Shown in pieces: positions 32,926 through 42,443 of a DNA stretch of 64,000 nt. Every line of letters begins with the position of its first letter. The first letter of the stretch is position 1. The notes below the pieces were generated by a model that saw only the letters and a program-made list of their open reading frames with translations, was not told the origin of the DNA and searched no databases. Position numbers and translations under genes: made by a program. Source of the stretch: Gammaproteobacteria bacterium (GTDB lineage Bacteria > Pseudomonadota > Gammaproteobacteria > Burkholderiales > Rhodocyclaceae); the NCBI GenBank assembly GCA_018819515.1, contig JAHJPX010000007.1, forward strand, positions 310,001 to 374,000. Reading direction: 5' to 3'.

Positions 32926-35900
32926 CTACGCCCTCTCATTTTCGCGGACCGGCTCGCTCACCCGGTACCAGGCCGCGTAGAGCGCCGGCAGAAACAACAG
33001 CGTCAGCACCGTCGCGACCACCAGCCCGCCCATGATGGCCACCGCCATCGGCCCCCAGAAGATCTGCCGCGACAGTGGAATCATCGCCAAAACTGCCGCC
33101 GCCGCGGTCAGCATGATGGGCCGGAAGCGGCGCACCGCCGATCCGATGATCGCGTCCCAGGTGCTCTTGCCTGCCTGCTCGTCCTGCTCGATCTGGTCGA
33201 CCAGGATCACCGAGTTGCGCAGGATCATCCCCATCAGCGCGATCACTCCGAGGTTGGCGACAAAGCCATACGGCTTGCCGAACAGCACCAGCGCCATGGC
33301 GACGCCGATCATGCCGAGCGGCGCGGTGAGCAGTACCATCAGCGTACGCCTCATGCTTTGCAACTGCATCATCAGCAGCGTGATCACGACGACGATCATG
33401 AGTGGCGCCACGGCCTTGATCGCGGTCTCGTTCTTCGCCGACTCTTCGATGGTGCCGCCCATTTCGACGCGGTAACCCGGCGGCAGCCGACTGCGCAATT
33501 CGTTGAGTTCGGGATCGATCTGCAAGGAGGCGGTCGGTCCGGTAACGTCACTATTGGCCAGGTCGGCGCGAATCTGGATGGTCGGCACCCGGTTGCGGCG
33601 CCAGATGACGCCTTCCTCGAGCGCCGGCACCAACTTCGCCACCTGCGCGAGCGGCACCCATTTGCCGCCCGCCGGCACGGGGAGATCAGCGAGGCGGTCA
33701 AGTCGGTTGCGGTCGCTACCACCAGCCCGCCAAACGACATCGATCAATTGGTCGCCCTCGCGGAACTGGGTCAGCGTCGCGCCGATCTCGTGGGCTTGCA
33801 GCACTTGGGCGATGTCCTGGCTGGTAACGCCGAGCGCGCGGGCGCGATCCTGGTCGATCACGACACGCACCGTCTTCGCCAATTCGTTCCAATCGAGATG
33901 GACGTCGCGAACGTTCGGATTCGCCCGCATCACCTGGGCCACCTGCCCGGCAATCTCGCGCAGCGTTGCTAGGTTTTCGCCCATGGCGCGAAACACCACC
34001 GGGTAACCGACCGGCGGGCCGTTCTCCAGCCGTTGGACGCGGGGCCGCAGATTACTCCAGCCGCCGTCGGCCGCATCGAAAGCCTGCAATAGGCTCGACC
34101 TTACCGCTTCGCGCTCGTCGAAGCCCTTGGTGACGATTACCAACTGGCCGAAGTTGTCGTTGAACAACTGCTGGTCAAGCGGCAGGTAGAAGCGCGGCGC
34201 GCCGTTACCGATGTACGAGGAATAATTGGCAATCCCGTCGTCGTCCTTGATGAGCGCCTCAACCCGCTTGACCTCGCGCTCGGTGGCTTTCAGCGATGAG
34301 CCTTGCGGCAGCCAGAGGTCAACCAGCAACTCCGGACGATTCGACGGCGGAAAGAACTGCTTCTGCACGCCGGTGCTGAAGAGCACGATGCCCAGCACGA
34401 AGGCCAGCACGGTGATGGCGATGGTCTTCCAGCGGTGGCGAACGCACCACTCGACCGTGCTGCGTATGCGTCGATAGAAGGGCGTGTCATAGATATCGCC
34501 GTGATGATCTTCGCCGTACTTTCGGAGTTTCTCGACGTTGAGTAGCTTGTAGCCGAGGTAGGGTGTGAACACGACCGCCACCAACCAGGAAGTCAGCAGG
34601 GCAATCGTGGTGACCGAGAAGATCGCGCCCGCGTACTCGCCGGCACCGGAATGGGCAAAGCCCACCGGGGTGAAGCCCGCCGCGGTGATAAGTGTGCCGG
34701 TCAGCATCGGGAACGCCGTCGATGTATAGGCAAAGGTGGCGGCCTTGAACTTGTCGAGACCCTGCTCGATCTTCACCACCATCATCTCGACGGCGATGAT
34801 GGCGTCGTCCACCAGCAGTCCGAGCGCAATGATCAGTGCGCCGAGCGAGATACGGTGCAGGTCGATGCCGAACACGCGCATCATCAGGAAGGTCATCGCC
34901 AGCACCAGCGGAATCGACAGCGCCACCACCATACCGGTGCGCAAACCGAGGCTGAGGAAACTCACCGCCAATACGATTGCCAGCGCCTCGGTCAGCGTTT
35001 GCATGAACAGCTTGAGCGAAACCTTGACGATGGTTGGCTGGTCGGCGACCTTATGCACCTCCATGCCCAGCGGCAGATCCGCCGACCGCCGCGCAACCTC
35101 GGCGGACAGGTTCTCGCCCAGCTTGATGACATTGCCGCCACGGCTCATCGCAACCGCGATGCCGACCGCGTCCTGCCCGCCGACGCGCATCCGCGGGCTG
35201 GGCGGATCGGCGAAACCACGCTTGACTTCGGCGATGTCGGCAAGCCGGATGATCTTGCCGCCGATCGCCAGGTGGGCGCTGCGAATGCGCTCGACGGTGT
35301 CGAAGGCGCCCGAGACGCGCAGGCGGACGCGATCGGTATCGGTCTCGACAAAGCCTGCCGGTGCGACCTCGTTCTGCTTCGCCAGCGCTTCGGCCACCGC
35401 GGCCGGCGTAAGGCCGAACGCAGCCAGTCGCGTGGGCGCAATCTCGATGTAGATTTTCTCGTCCTGCACGCCGAGCAGGTCGGCCTTCTTCACGTCGGGC
35501 AACGCCCGCAGTTCGCGTGCCAGGCGATCGGCCTGATGCCGTAGGGCGCCCATGTCGAAGCCGTCGCCGGTCAGAGCGTAGATGTTCACGTAGACGTCGC
35601 CGAATTCGTCGTTCGGGAAAGGACCACGAACACCGGCAGGCAGCGTTGCCTGGATGTCGTCGAGTTTGCGCCGAACCTGACGCCAGGATTCCGGCACCGC
35701 GTTCTTGGGCGTGTAGTCCTTGAGCGTGACGAATATGAGCGACTCTCCGCTCCGCGACACCGAGCGCAGAACATCGACGTATGCCGTCTCCTGAAGCTTC
35801 TTCTCGATGCGCTCGGACACCTGCTGCTCGACCTCACGCGCCGTGGCGCCGGGCCACAGCGTACGCACCACCATGATCTTCAGCGTGAAGTCGGGATCCT

Positions 35901-36015
35901 CGGCGCGGCCGAGATTCACGAACGCCAGCGCGCCACCGACCATCAGCACGATGATCATGTACAGCACCATCGAGGGGTGCTCTAACGACCAGGCGGAAAG
36001 ATTGATCCGCCTCAT
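32926..36015 (-). CDS. RND efflux permease (second pump)
   Basis: A 1029-residue inner-membrane proton-driven pump of the HAE-1 type with two halves of six helices and two large periplasmic loops. TM4 carries the proton-relay Asp pair in ALGLLVDDAIIAVEMM (about 400). The AcrB Lys940 equivalent is Arg in MILRNSVILVDQ. ATG 36015 overlaps the adaptor stop (ATGA), so the pair is translationally coupled. The frame continues upstream without a start of quality. Substrate cannot be told from sequence. It is followed by the rhodanese and TolC. Confidence 0.93.
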   Translation of the reverse strand: MRRINLSAWSLEHPSMVLYMIIVLMVGGALAFVNLGRAEDPDFTLKIMVVRTLWPGATAREVEQQVSERIEKKLQETAYVDVLRSVSRSGESLIFVTLKDYTPKNAVPESWRQVRRKLDDIQATLPAGVRGPFPNDEFGDVYVNIYALTGDGFDMGALRHQADRLARELRALPDVKKADLLGVQDEKIYIEIAPTRLAAFGLTPAAVAEALAKQNEVAPAGFVETDTDRVRLRVSGAFDTVERIRSAHLAIGGKIIRLADIAEVKRGFADPPSPRMRVGGQDAVGIAVAMSRGGNVIKLGENLSAEVARRSADLPLGMEVHKVADQPTIVKVSLKLFMQTLTEALAIVLAVSFLSLGLRTGMVVALSIPLVLAMTFLMMRVFGIDLHRISLGALIIALGLLVDDAIIAVEMMVVKIEQGLDKFKAATFAYTSTAFPMLTGTLITAAGFTPVGFAHSGAGEYAGAIFSVTTIALLTSWLVAVVFTPYLGYKLLNVEKLRKYGEDHHGDIYDTPFYRRIRSTVEWCVRHRWKTIAITVLAFVLGIVLFSTGVQKQFFPPSNRPELLVDLWLPQGSSLKATEREVKRVEALIKDDDGIANYSSYIGNGAPRFYLPLDQQLFNDNFGQLVIVTKGFDEREAVRSSLLQAFDAADGGWSNLRPRVQRLENGPPVGYPVVFRAMGENLATLREIAGQVAQVMRANPNVRDVHLDWNELAKTVRVVIDQDRARALGVTSQDIAQVLQAHEIGATLTQFREGDQLIDVVWRAGGSDRNRLDRLADLPVPAGGKWVPLAQVAKLVPALEEGVIWRRNRVPTIQIRADLANSDVTGPTASLQIDPELNELRSRLPPGYRVEMGGTIEESAKNETAIKAVAPLMIVVVITLLMMQLQSMRRTLMVLLTAPLGMIGVAMALVLFGKPYGFVANLGVIALMGMILRNSVILVDQIEQDEQAGKSTWDAIIGSAVRRFRPIMLTAAAAVLAMIPLSRQIFWGPMAVAIMGGLVVATVLTLLFLPALYAAWYRVSEPVRENERA

Positions 36016-37034
36016 GGTGTGGCGATCCTGACCGTTTCTCCCGCGCTGAGTTTGAACGCCCCGGCGGCGACAATGGTCTCTCCTTCGTTCAGCCCCGCGC
36101 TGACGAGCGCGCCGGCATCCCCGTAGCGCGCCACTTCGACAGGTCGCAGTTCGACCGCATTGTCCTTGCCGATCACCCATACCGCCGGTCGATTGCCTTG
36201 CTGGAAGATGGCGGCCAGCGGCACGATCAACGCGTCGCCCGACGCGCGCGAAAAACTCACCGTGGCCGACATGCCGAGCGGCAGCGCCGGAGCAGCGCCC
36301 ATCAGACTGATGCGGGTTGCAAAACTGCGGGTTGCCGGGTCGGCGCCGGGTGCAATCTCGCGCACCTTGCCAGTGAAAACCTTGCCGTCCGCCCACAGTG
36401 TCACGGTAGCCGGACTGCCGGCCTTCACCGTCGCCAGCGCCGTCTCGGGCAGCGCGATGGCCACCTCGCGCTCACCGTCGCGCGCCACGCGAAAAACGGG
36501 TTGGCCGGCGGCAACCACCTGCCCCGGCTCGGCCAACACCGCGATGACGACGCCCGAAGCATCCGCCGTCAGCGTAGCGTAGCTCGCCTGGTTGGCGGCC
36601 AGGTGTGCCTGCGCCTCGGCCGCCTTGGCGGCGCTGGCGCGCGCATCCAGCGCCGCCTGGCTAACGAAATTCTTGTCGCGCAGTTCCTGCGCGCGCTTGT
36701 AGTCGGCGACGGCAAGCGCCGCGTTGGCCTCGGCCTGGGCGGCGCCAAGGCGTGCATCGGCCGGATCGAGTCGCGCTAGCGGCTGGCCGGCCTTGACCCG
36801 TGTACCGGCGTCCACCAACCGCGTGGTCAGTTTGCCGCCGATGCGAAAACCGAGCACCGACTCGTACCGGGCGCGCACTTCGCCGCTGTAGCGGCTTTCG
36901 CTCGGCGTGTCGCCAGGGCTGACTTTCATCGCCTTGACCAGTTTCGGGCCGGCGACCACGACATCGGCGGGCGGCAGTTTCTCGCCGCAGGCCGCTAGCA
37001 GCGGCACGGCAGCCAGTAACAGGAGCTTTTTCAT
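36012..37034 (-). CDS. RND periplasmic adaptor lipoprotein
   Basis: A 340-residue membrane-fusion protein. The N-terminus ends in the lipobox LLAAC (Cys about residue 16), so it is lipid-anchored. The lipoyl half-motifs are GFRIGGKLTTRLVDAGTRVK (about 63-82) and the later SGVVIAVLAEPGQVV (about 158), flanking an Ala-rich helical hairpin. A degenerate copy of the dispersed motif (36904-36929) encodes KVSPGDTPSE at about 36-44, before the first beta strand. It overlaps both neighbouring pumps by 4 nt. Confidence 0.92.
   Translation of the reverse strand: MKKLLLLAAVPLLAACGEKLPPADVVVAGPKLVKAMKVSPGDTPSESRYSGEVRARYESVLGFRIGGKLTTRLVDAGTRVKAGQPLARLDPADARLGAAQAEANAALAVADYKRAQELRDKNFVSQAALDARASAAKAAEAQAHLAANQASYATLTADASGVVIAVLAEPGQVVAAGQPVFRVARDGEREVAIALPETALATVKAGSPATVTLWADGKVFTGKVREIAPGADPATRSFATRISLMGAAPALPLGMSATVSFSRASGDALIVPLAAIFQQGNRPAVWVIGKDNAVELRPVEVARYGDAGALVSAGLNEGETIVAAGAFKLSAGETVRIATP
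36904..36929 (-). repeat. Dispersed 26-bp motif inside the lipoprotein adaptor gene
   Basis: 20 of 26 positions match; encodes KVSPGDTP. Confidence 0.6.
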
Positions 37035-40000
37035 TTGCGTTTGTCCATGAACGTGCGGTAGAGCAGCGGCACGACGAACAGCGTCAGCGAGGTGGAAAAC
37101 AGCAGGCCCCAGACGATGCTGGACGCAACCGGCCCCCAGATCAGCGATTTGCCGGCCAGGCCGAAAGCGAGCGAGGCGAGACCGGCGATGGTGGTCAGCG
37201 AGGTGATCAGAATCGGCACCACGCGGCGGCGCGCGGCATACAGAATGGCGTGCAAAATGCTCATGCCGCGCCCGCGTCGCTCGTTGGCGGCGTCGATCAG
37301 GACGATGGCGCTATTGACCGCGATGCCGGTCAGCGCGATGACGCCATATAGCGTATAGAGCGAAAGCGGATGGCGCGACACCAGCAGGCCGTAGACCACG
37401 CCGGTGAAAGCGAGTGGCACGGTGGCGAGGATCAGCATCGGCTGAAAGTAGCTGCGGAATTGCGCGGCGAGGATCAGGTAGATCAGGCCGACGCCGAGCA
37501 CGAACAACACCGCCATGGAATCGAGTGCCTCATAAATGTCGTCCAGCTCGCCGGAGAAGTCGATATCGGTGGCAGGAAAGCCTACACGCGCCTTTTCCCA
37601 CTCGGTCTTGATGTGGTTGTTGACGGTCAGCGTGTCGGTCGCTTCCTGGTCGATATCCGCCTCGACGGTGATGGCGCGACGCAGGTTGTAGTGTTTGATG
37701 ACACCCGCACCAGTGCGCGTTTCCGCGCGGGCCAGCGCACCGAGCGTGGTCGCTCGACCATCGGGCAAAGCGATTGGCTGATCGATCAGTTCGCCGATGT
37801 CGGCGCTGTCGATTTGTCTGGCGCGCACGCGCACATCGACCTTCTCGCCACGGTCGCGCAGCACCGCCACCACCTCGCCGTCGACGTGCAGGCGCACCAG
37901 TCGCGCCACCTGCGCCGCATTAAGGCCGGCGGCCTTGATCGCCTCGCGATCGAGGCGCAGCGTGAGTTGGGGCCGGCCGGGGACGTCATCGTCCGCGACG
38001 TCGCGGGTGCCCGGCGCCGCCTCGACAATCGCCTTCAGCGCATCGGCGGCAGCTCGTAGTTCCACTGGATCGTCGCCGCGCACGCGCGCCTTGACCGGCT
38101 TCCCGGTCGGCGGTCCGCCGGAGAGCATGGTGAAGGTGATCTTGCCGCTGATCGGGCTGGCCGCTACGTCGGCGCGCATTTCCTCGACGATTTCCGGCAC
38201 GTCCCGCCCCTCGGAATGAAGCGTTACTACCACCTGGCCGTAGGCATCACCGTAGAGCGGCTCCGTGTCGGTAAACTTGGCGCCGGCGTACGCGGCCACC
38301 GCCCGCGTTTCGTCGGGCTGGAGATGCTTGCGCACGCGCTCCTCCACCACGCGCACCTGGCGCAACGTTTCCTCGATCGGCGCATCGGCAGGCGCATCGA
38401 CGTTCACGTAGAAGATGCGCAGCGGGTCGAAGGCGAAGAACTGCACCTTTACGGCGCCGACCGCGACCGCAGCGACAGCCACTGCAAAGACGGCGGCGAA
38501 GGCGATGAACGAAAGCCGCTGGCGGCGCATGACCCAGATCAGCGCCTTGCCGTAGCGCACGCGCAGCAGCCGATTGAAGCGGGTGCGCCATTTCTGCATG
38601 CGCGACGGCTTCGTGTAGTCGATGTTCATCGCCGCGACGTGGGTCGGCAGTATCCAGTAGGCCTCGATCAACGAAATCGTCAGCGCCAGCGCGACCACGA
38701 AGGGGATCACGAACATGAACTTGCCGACGATGCCGGGCAGCAGCATCAACGGCAGGAAGGCAGCCAGTGTGGTCAGCACCGAGGAAGTGACCGGCGCAAA
38801 TACCTCGCGCATCGCGGCCACTGCCGCGGAAACGGCATCGGCGCCGCGCTGCATCCGGTAGTAGATGGTCTCGACCACAACTACCGCGTCGTCGACCAGC
38901 ATGCCGAGCGCGATAACGACGCCGAGCAACACCGAAATGTTGAGCGTGTAGCCGACACCATGCAGGATGGTGAAGGTCGCTGCCAGCGAAAACGGAATGC
39001 CGATGCCGATCAGGATCGCTACCCGGGTACCGAGAAACACCCAGCAAACGGCGATAACCAGCAGCAGACCCATCAGCGCGTTGGTCTCCATGAGCTGGAT
39101 CGCCTTGCGGGTGGGCACCGTCTGGTCGTCCAGCAGCGACAGGCGCAGCCCCTGCTGCGCCAGGGTGGCGTTCTCGCGGGCGATGAACTGATTGATGCGC
39201 TCGACGAGATGAATGGTATTGGTATAGCTTTTCTTGGTCACCGAGAGCATCACGGCGGGACGACCGTCCTTGGTTACCATGCTTGCCGAAACGGCGCGCG
39301 CGCGCGCCGTTTCGGCAACCGTATCCAACGCAACTTGGCGGTGCGGATCGGCGGCCGGCGAGACGGCGATACCGGCCAGGTAGTCGGGGTCCGGGTCCTG
39401 GCCCTGGACGCGAACCAGCCACGCCTTCGCGTCCTCCCCTTTGCCCACCTGACGCTTGCCGGCGAAGGTATCTCGGAACCATGCGCCAACGCCGTCGGCA
39501 ATGTCGGTTGCGGTCAGTCCGCGCGCCTGCGCCGCGTGGGGATCGAAGTCGACCCGCACTTCCGGATCGTTCAGGCCGAGCGAGTACACGCGGTCGACGC
39601 CGGTCAGGCGCTCGATTTCGTCCTTGAGACGGCGGCCGGCATCGCGTAGCACCTCGTCGTCGGCCTGTCCTTCGAGCAGCAGCATGGCGGTTGGAAATCC
39701 GTTGGAGGTGGTGATCTCCCATATCCGCGGATCCTTGGCCTCGACCGGCAACTCCGAGCGCTTGTTCTGGATTTCCCGACGCAGGTCATTCACGCGCTTG
39801 TCGAACGTGCGCTCGTCGATTTCACGGAACCTGACCAGCAGCGAGGCGACGTTCTCGCGCGATGACGACATGGAAAAGCGTACGTCGGGAACGTTCTTGA
39901 TCGCGTCCTCGAGCGGCTTGGTCACCAGGCGCTCGACGTCCTCGGGTGCCGCACCGGGCATGAAGGCAAATATGCTGACCCAGTTGAAGTTGATCTCCGG

Positions 40001-40111
40001 GTCCTGCTCGCGTGGCATCGAGAGATAGGCGAGCAGGCCGACCACCAGTACCACCGCGAAGGCGATGTTGGCGAACGGATGGTTTTCGATAAGGCGGCGA
40101 TAGAACGTCAT
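37031..40111 (-). CDS. RND efflux permease (first pump)
   Basis: A 1026-residue HAE-1-type pump. The signature SMPREQDPEINFNWVSIFAF (about 31-50) is characteristic of a branch of proteobacterial pumps paired with two adaptors. TM4 has GMLVDDAVVVVETIYYRMQ with the Asp pair. In the helix matching AcrB TM10 the sequence is TGIAVNSAIVLIDAA, so the relay Lys940 is Asn. This is a real difference from the second pump (Arg). Overlaps of 4 nt on both sides join it to the two adaptors. Confidence 0.93.
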   Translation of the reverse strand: MTFYRRLIENHPFANIAFAVVLVVGLLAYLSMPREQDPEINFNWVSIFAFMPGAAPEDVERLVTKPLEDAIKNVPDVRFSMSSSRENVASLLVRFREIDERTFDKRVNDLRREIQNKRSELPVEAKDPRIWEITTSNGFPTAMLLLEGQADDEVLRDAGRRLKDEIERLTGVDRVYSLGLNDPEVRVDFDPHAAQARGLTATDIADGVGAWFRDTFAGKRQVGKGEDAKAWLVRVQGQDPDPDYLAGIAVSPAADPHRQVALDTVAETARARAVSASMVTKDGRPAVMLSVTKKSYTNTIHLVERINQFIARENATLAQQGLRLSLLDDQTVPTRKAIQLMETNALMGLLLVIAVCWVFLGTRVAILIGIGIPFSLAATFTILHGVGYTLNISVLLGVVIALGMLVDDAVVVVETIYYRMQRGADAVSAAVAAMREVFAPVTSSVLTTLAAFLPLMLLPGIVGKFMFVIPFVVALALTISLIEAYWILPTHVAAMNIDYTKPSRMQKWRTRFNRLLRVRYGKALIWVMRRQRLSFIAFAAVFAVAVAAVAVGAVKVQFFAFDPLRIFYVNVDAPADAPIEETLRQVRVVEERVRKHLQPDETRAVAAYAGAKFTDTEPLYGDAYGQVVVTLHSEGRDVPEIVEEMRADVAASPISGKITFTMLSGGPPTGKPVKARVRGDDPVELRAAADALKAIVEAAPGTRDVADDDVPGRPQLTLRLDREAIKAAGLNAAQVARLVRLHVDGEVVAVLRDRGEKVDVRVRARQIDSADIGELIDQPIALPDGRATTLGALARAETRTGAGVIKHYNLRRAITVEADIDQEATDTLTVNNHIKTEWEKARVGFPATDIDFSGELDDIYEALDSMAVLFVLGVGLIYLILAAQFRSYFQPMLILATVPLAFTGVVYGLLVSRHPLSLYTLYGVIALTGIAVNSAIVLIDAANERRGRGMSILHAILYAARRRVVPILITSLTTIAGLASLAFGLAGKSLIWGPVASSIVWGLLFSTSLTLFVVPLLYRTFMDKRK

Positions 40112-41127
40112 CGCACCGCCATGCCGTCGCGCAACGCCTGCTGCCCGGTGACGACGATCTTCGTCGTCGCCGGCAAAAAGTCAGCCGTGGCGGGACGCCC
40201 CTCCTGCGCGTTCGGCAGCACGACGAAGCGCGCTTTGCCTGCCTCGGCGACGAACACGCCGAGGTGGCCGTCGCGGCGCACCACCAGATCCGGGGGCAGG
40301 TGAGGCCGGGGATCGCGCCAGACGATACGGCCTTCGAGCCCGGGCGCCAGCGGCTTGCCGACGAACGCCAGGCGGGCCTCGACACTACGCGCTTCGCGAT
40401 TGATGGCGGGCGAGACGCGCAGGAGCTCCAGGACCGAGCGCTTGCCCGACGACTCCCAAAATATCTTGTCGCTGGCGGCCAGCGTTGCGGCATAGGCGTT
40501 TGGTACCTGCGCAGTTACTTCGAGGTGCGTAAGATCGACAAGCGTCAACAGCGGCGTTCCCGGCGCCGCCATTTCGCCGACGGCGGCATGGCGTGCCCGC
40601 ACGGCGCCCTTGAATGGCGCGCGAATGATCGTCTTGGCGACTGCACGGCGCGCGGCGGCAGTCGTGGCCTGGGCGGCCCTGAGTTCGGCGCGGCGTGATT
40701 CGGTCTCCGAAACCTTGAGCTGCAGACCGTCGGGAGAAATGAACTTCTCCGCGGCCAGTTCGTGATAACGCTGCAACTGCGCCTCGGACTGCGATAGCCG
40801 CGCCTGCGCGCCGGCCAATGCGGCCTCGGCACGCTGCAGTTCGATAGCTGCATCACGGTCGTCCAGCCGTGCGATGACACTGCCGGTGGCGACCACAGCC
40901 CCGACCCCGGCCGGCAGCGCGACGACGGTGGCCGCGATTTCGGCGGAGATTTTCGATTCGTTGGCGCTGACCACATTGGCCGGCGCGTTGCGCTCGGGGA
41001 AATAACCAGCATCCGTCAGCGGCTTCAGGGTAACGACGACGTCTGCCGGCGGCGGCGCATCCCCGGCCCGCGCTGCGGGCGCCAGCAGAAATGCCAGCAA
41101 GGGGAACAGGGCGGCAATCACGCGCAT
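40108..41127 (-). CDS. RND periplasmic adaptor
   Basis: A 339-residue membrane-fusion protein with a cleavable signal peptide (about 1-21, ending ARA) and no lipobox, unlike its partner. Lipoyl halves are AATVVALPAGVGAVVATGSVI (about 64-84) and IRAPFKGAVRARHAAVGEMA (about 165-184), around an Ala/Gln-rich hairpin. A 23/26 copy of the dispersed motif at 40174-40199 encodes RPATADFLP (about 310-318) in the C-terminal domain. Its start overlaps the end of the TetR gene by 10 nt, which places it first after the regulator in the operon. Confidence 0.9.
   Translation of the reverse strand: MRVIAALFPLLAFLLAPAARAGDAPPPADVVVTLKPLTDAGYFPERNAPANVVSANESKISAEIAATVVALPAGVGAVVATGSVIARLDDRDAAIELQRAEAALAGAQARLSQSEAQLQRYHELAAEKFISPDGLQLKVSETESRRAELRAAQATTAAARRAVAKTIIRAPFKGAVRARHAAVGEMAAPGTPLLTLVDLTHLEVTAQVPNAYAATLAASDKIFWESSGKRSVLELLRVSPAINREARSVEARLAFVGKPLAPGLEGRIVWRDPRPHLPPDLVVRRDGHLGVFVAEAGKARFVVLPNAQEGRPATADFLPATTKIVVTGQQALRDGMAVR
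40174..40199 (+). repeat. Dispersed 26-bp motif inside the first adaptor gene
   Basis: 23 of 26 positions match; encodes RPATADFLP. Confidence 0.82.
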
Positions 41128-41762
41128 GGCGGAGTCCTCTTCAGTCCGTGGGTGAGTAGGTCGAGTGCTTGTTCGAAGTAGTCTTCCGGCTCGGGTAAAT
41201 CCGGCATGGCGGCGCCGAGCGCGCGTCGCCAGAGGACATACGAGAACATCATCGCAAAGACTATGCGGGCAACGCCCAGCGGCTCTACCGGCCGGAAGTC
41301 ACCAGAGGCGACGCCGCGCGCGATGATGCCGACGACCGCGCGCTTGCCGCGCTGGATCATGTTTTCGTGGAACCAGATGCCCAACTCCGGAAAGTTGCCA
41401 ATCTCTGCGACCAGCAGTTTCGGGAGCGCTCCGATGTCGGTTGAACCGACTTTCTCCCACCACCAGAAGACGAACTCGCGCAAGGCCTCGCCGGGCGATT
41501 TCGCCGGGTCCGCAGCTATCGCTTCGCCAGCCTCAAGGGCCGGGATGATGGCGGACTCCACCGCCGCCTTGAACAAAGCTTCCTTGCTGTCGAAATAGAG
41601 GTAGATGGTGCCCTTGGACACGCCGGCACGTTTCGCAACCTCGTCCAGCCTCGTGGCGGCAAACCCGCGTTCCGCAAATACCTCGAGCGCAGCCGTCATC
41701 AATTCGCCCGGACGGGCATCCTTGCGCCGCTGACGGGCCCGGGGACAAAGGGAAAAAACCAT
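41118..41762 (-). CDS. TetR-family repressor of the efflux operon
   Basis: A 214-residue regulator. The helix-turn-helix is LDEVAKRAGVSKGTIYLYFDSKEALF (about residues 39-64), and the C-terminal ligand domain includes FWWWEKVG. It is the first gene of the efflux operon on the minus strand and is coupled to the adaptor. A palindrome at 41779-41796, just 17 nt upstream of its start, is the likely operator, so it should repress itself and the pumps until an inducer binds. Confidence 0.92.
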   Translation of the reverse strand: MVFSLCPRARQRRKDARPGELMTAALEVFAERGFAATRLDEVAKRAGVSKGTIYLYFDSKEALFKAAVESAIIPALEAGEAIAADPAKSPGEALREFVFWWWEKVGSTDIGALPKLLVAEIGNFPELGIWFHENMIQRGKRAVVGIIARGVASGDFRPVEPLGVARIVFAMMFSYVLWRRALGAAMPDLPEPEDYFEQALDLLTHGLKRTPPCA

Positions 41763-41778
41763 GGGATTACCGACTTAA

Positions 41779-41796
41779 TTACTGACCGGTCGGTAA
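41779..41796. promoter_or_regulatory. Probable TetR operator
   Basis: TTACTGACCGGTCGGTAA, an 18-bp palindrome with a single mismatched pair, in the 78-nt gap upstream of the regulator gene. A half-like GATTACCGAC lies just to its left. Confidence 0.7.
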
Positions 41797-41840
41797 GTTA
41801 CTACATGAAATATCCCGATGTCAAGACTGTCATGGGACTG

Positions 41841-42443
41841 CTACCCGGCCCCCCAAGGGCGCACTAGGGTATGCGGAACGTCGATCTGATCGAGGATGCG
41901 GGCGACGACGAAGTCCACCAGATCGCTGACGCTTTCGGGGTGATGGTAAAACCCGGGCGCAGGCGGAAGGATTACTGCGCCGGCACGCGACAAGCGCAAC
42001 ATATTCTCCAGATGAATGGCCGAGAACGGCGTCTCGCGCGGCACCAGTATGAGCTTTCTGCCTTCCTTCAAAACAACGTCGGCGGCACGGGCGATCAGAT
42101 CGTCGGCGAGTCCCGCCGCCACCTTGGCCAGTGTACCCATGCTGCAAGGACAGATGACACAAGCGTCGGGCGGATTGGAGCCCGACGCCGTCGGCGCATA
42201 CCAGTCCTGAACGCCAAACACGGTCAGTTGCCCCTCTTTGGCTGCAAAGCGCTCGGAGAAATAGCGCTGCGCCTCGCGAGGCTGCACGGGAAGCACCATG
42301 TCCAGTTCCTGTTTCGCTACCAGTTGTGCCGCCTGCGAGTACATCAGCCAGACACGGACATCCGCCGCCAGCAGACATTCGAGCAATCGCAAGCCGTAGG
42401 GGAAGCCGGATGCGCCGGTGAAGGCGAGCGCGACGGTTTTCAA
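41841..42443 (-). CDS. ubiX: Flavin prenyltransferase
   Basis: A 200-residue enzyme that makes prenylated FMN for the UbiD decarboxylase of ubiquinone synthesis. FTGASGFPYGLRLLE (about 8-22) is the nucleotide site, CPCSMGTLAKVAAG (about 97-110) and RETPFSAIHLENM (about 136) are family motifs, and PAPGFYHHPESV near 164 the substrate end. It overlaps the Gx transporter gene by 4 nt. No ubiD is in the window. Confidence 0.94.
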   Translation of the reverse strand: MKTVALAFTGASGFPYGLRLLECLLAADVRVWLMYSQAAQLVAKQELDMVLPVQPREAQRYFSERFAAKEGQLTVFGVQDWYAPTASGSNPPDACVICPCSMGTLAKVAAGLADDLIARAADVVLKEGRKLILVPRETPFSAIHLENMLRLSRAGAVILPPAPGFYHHPESVSDLVDFVVARILDQIDVPHTLVRPWGAG

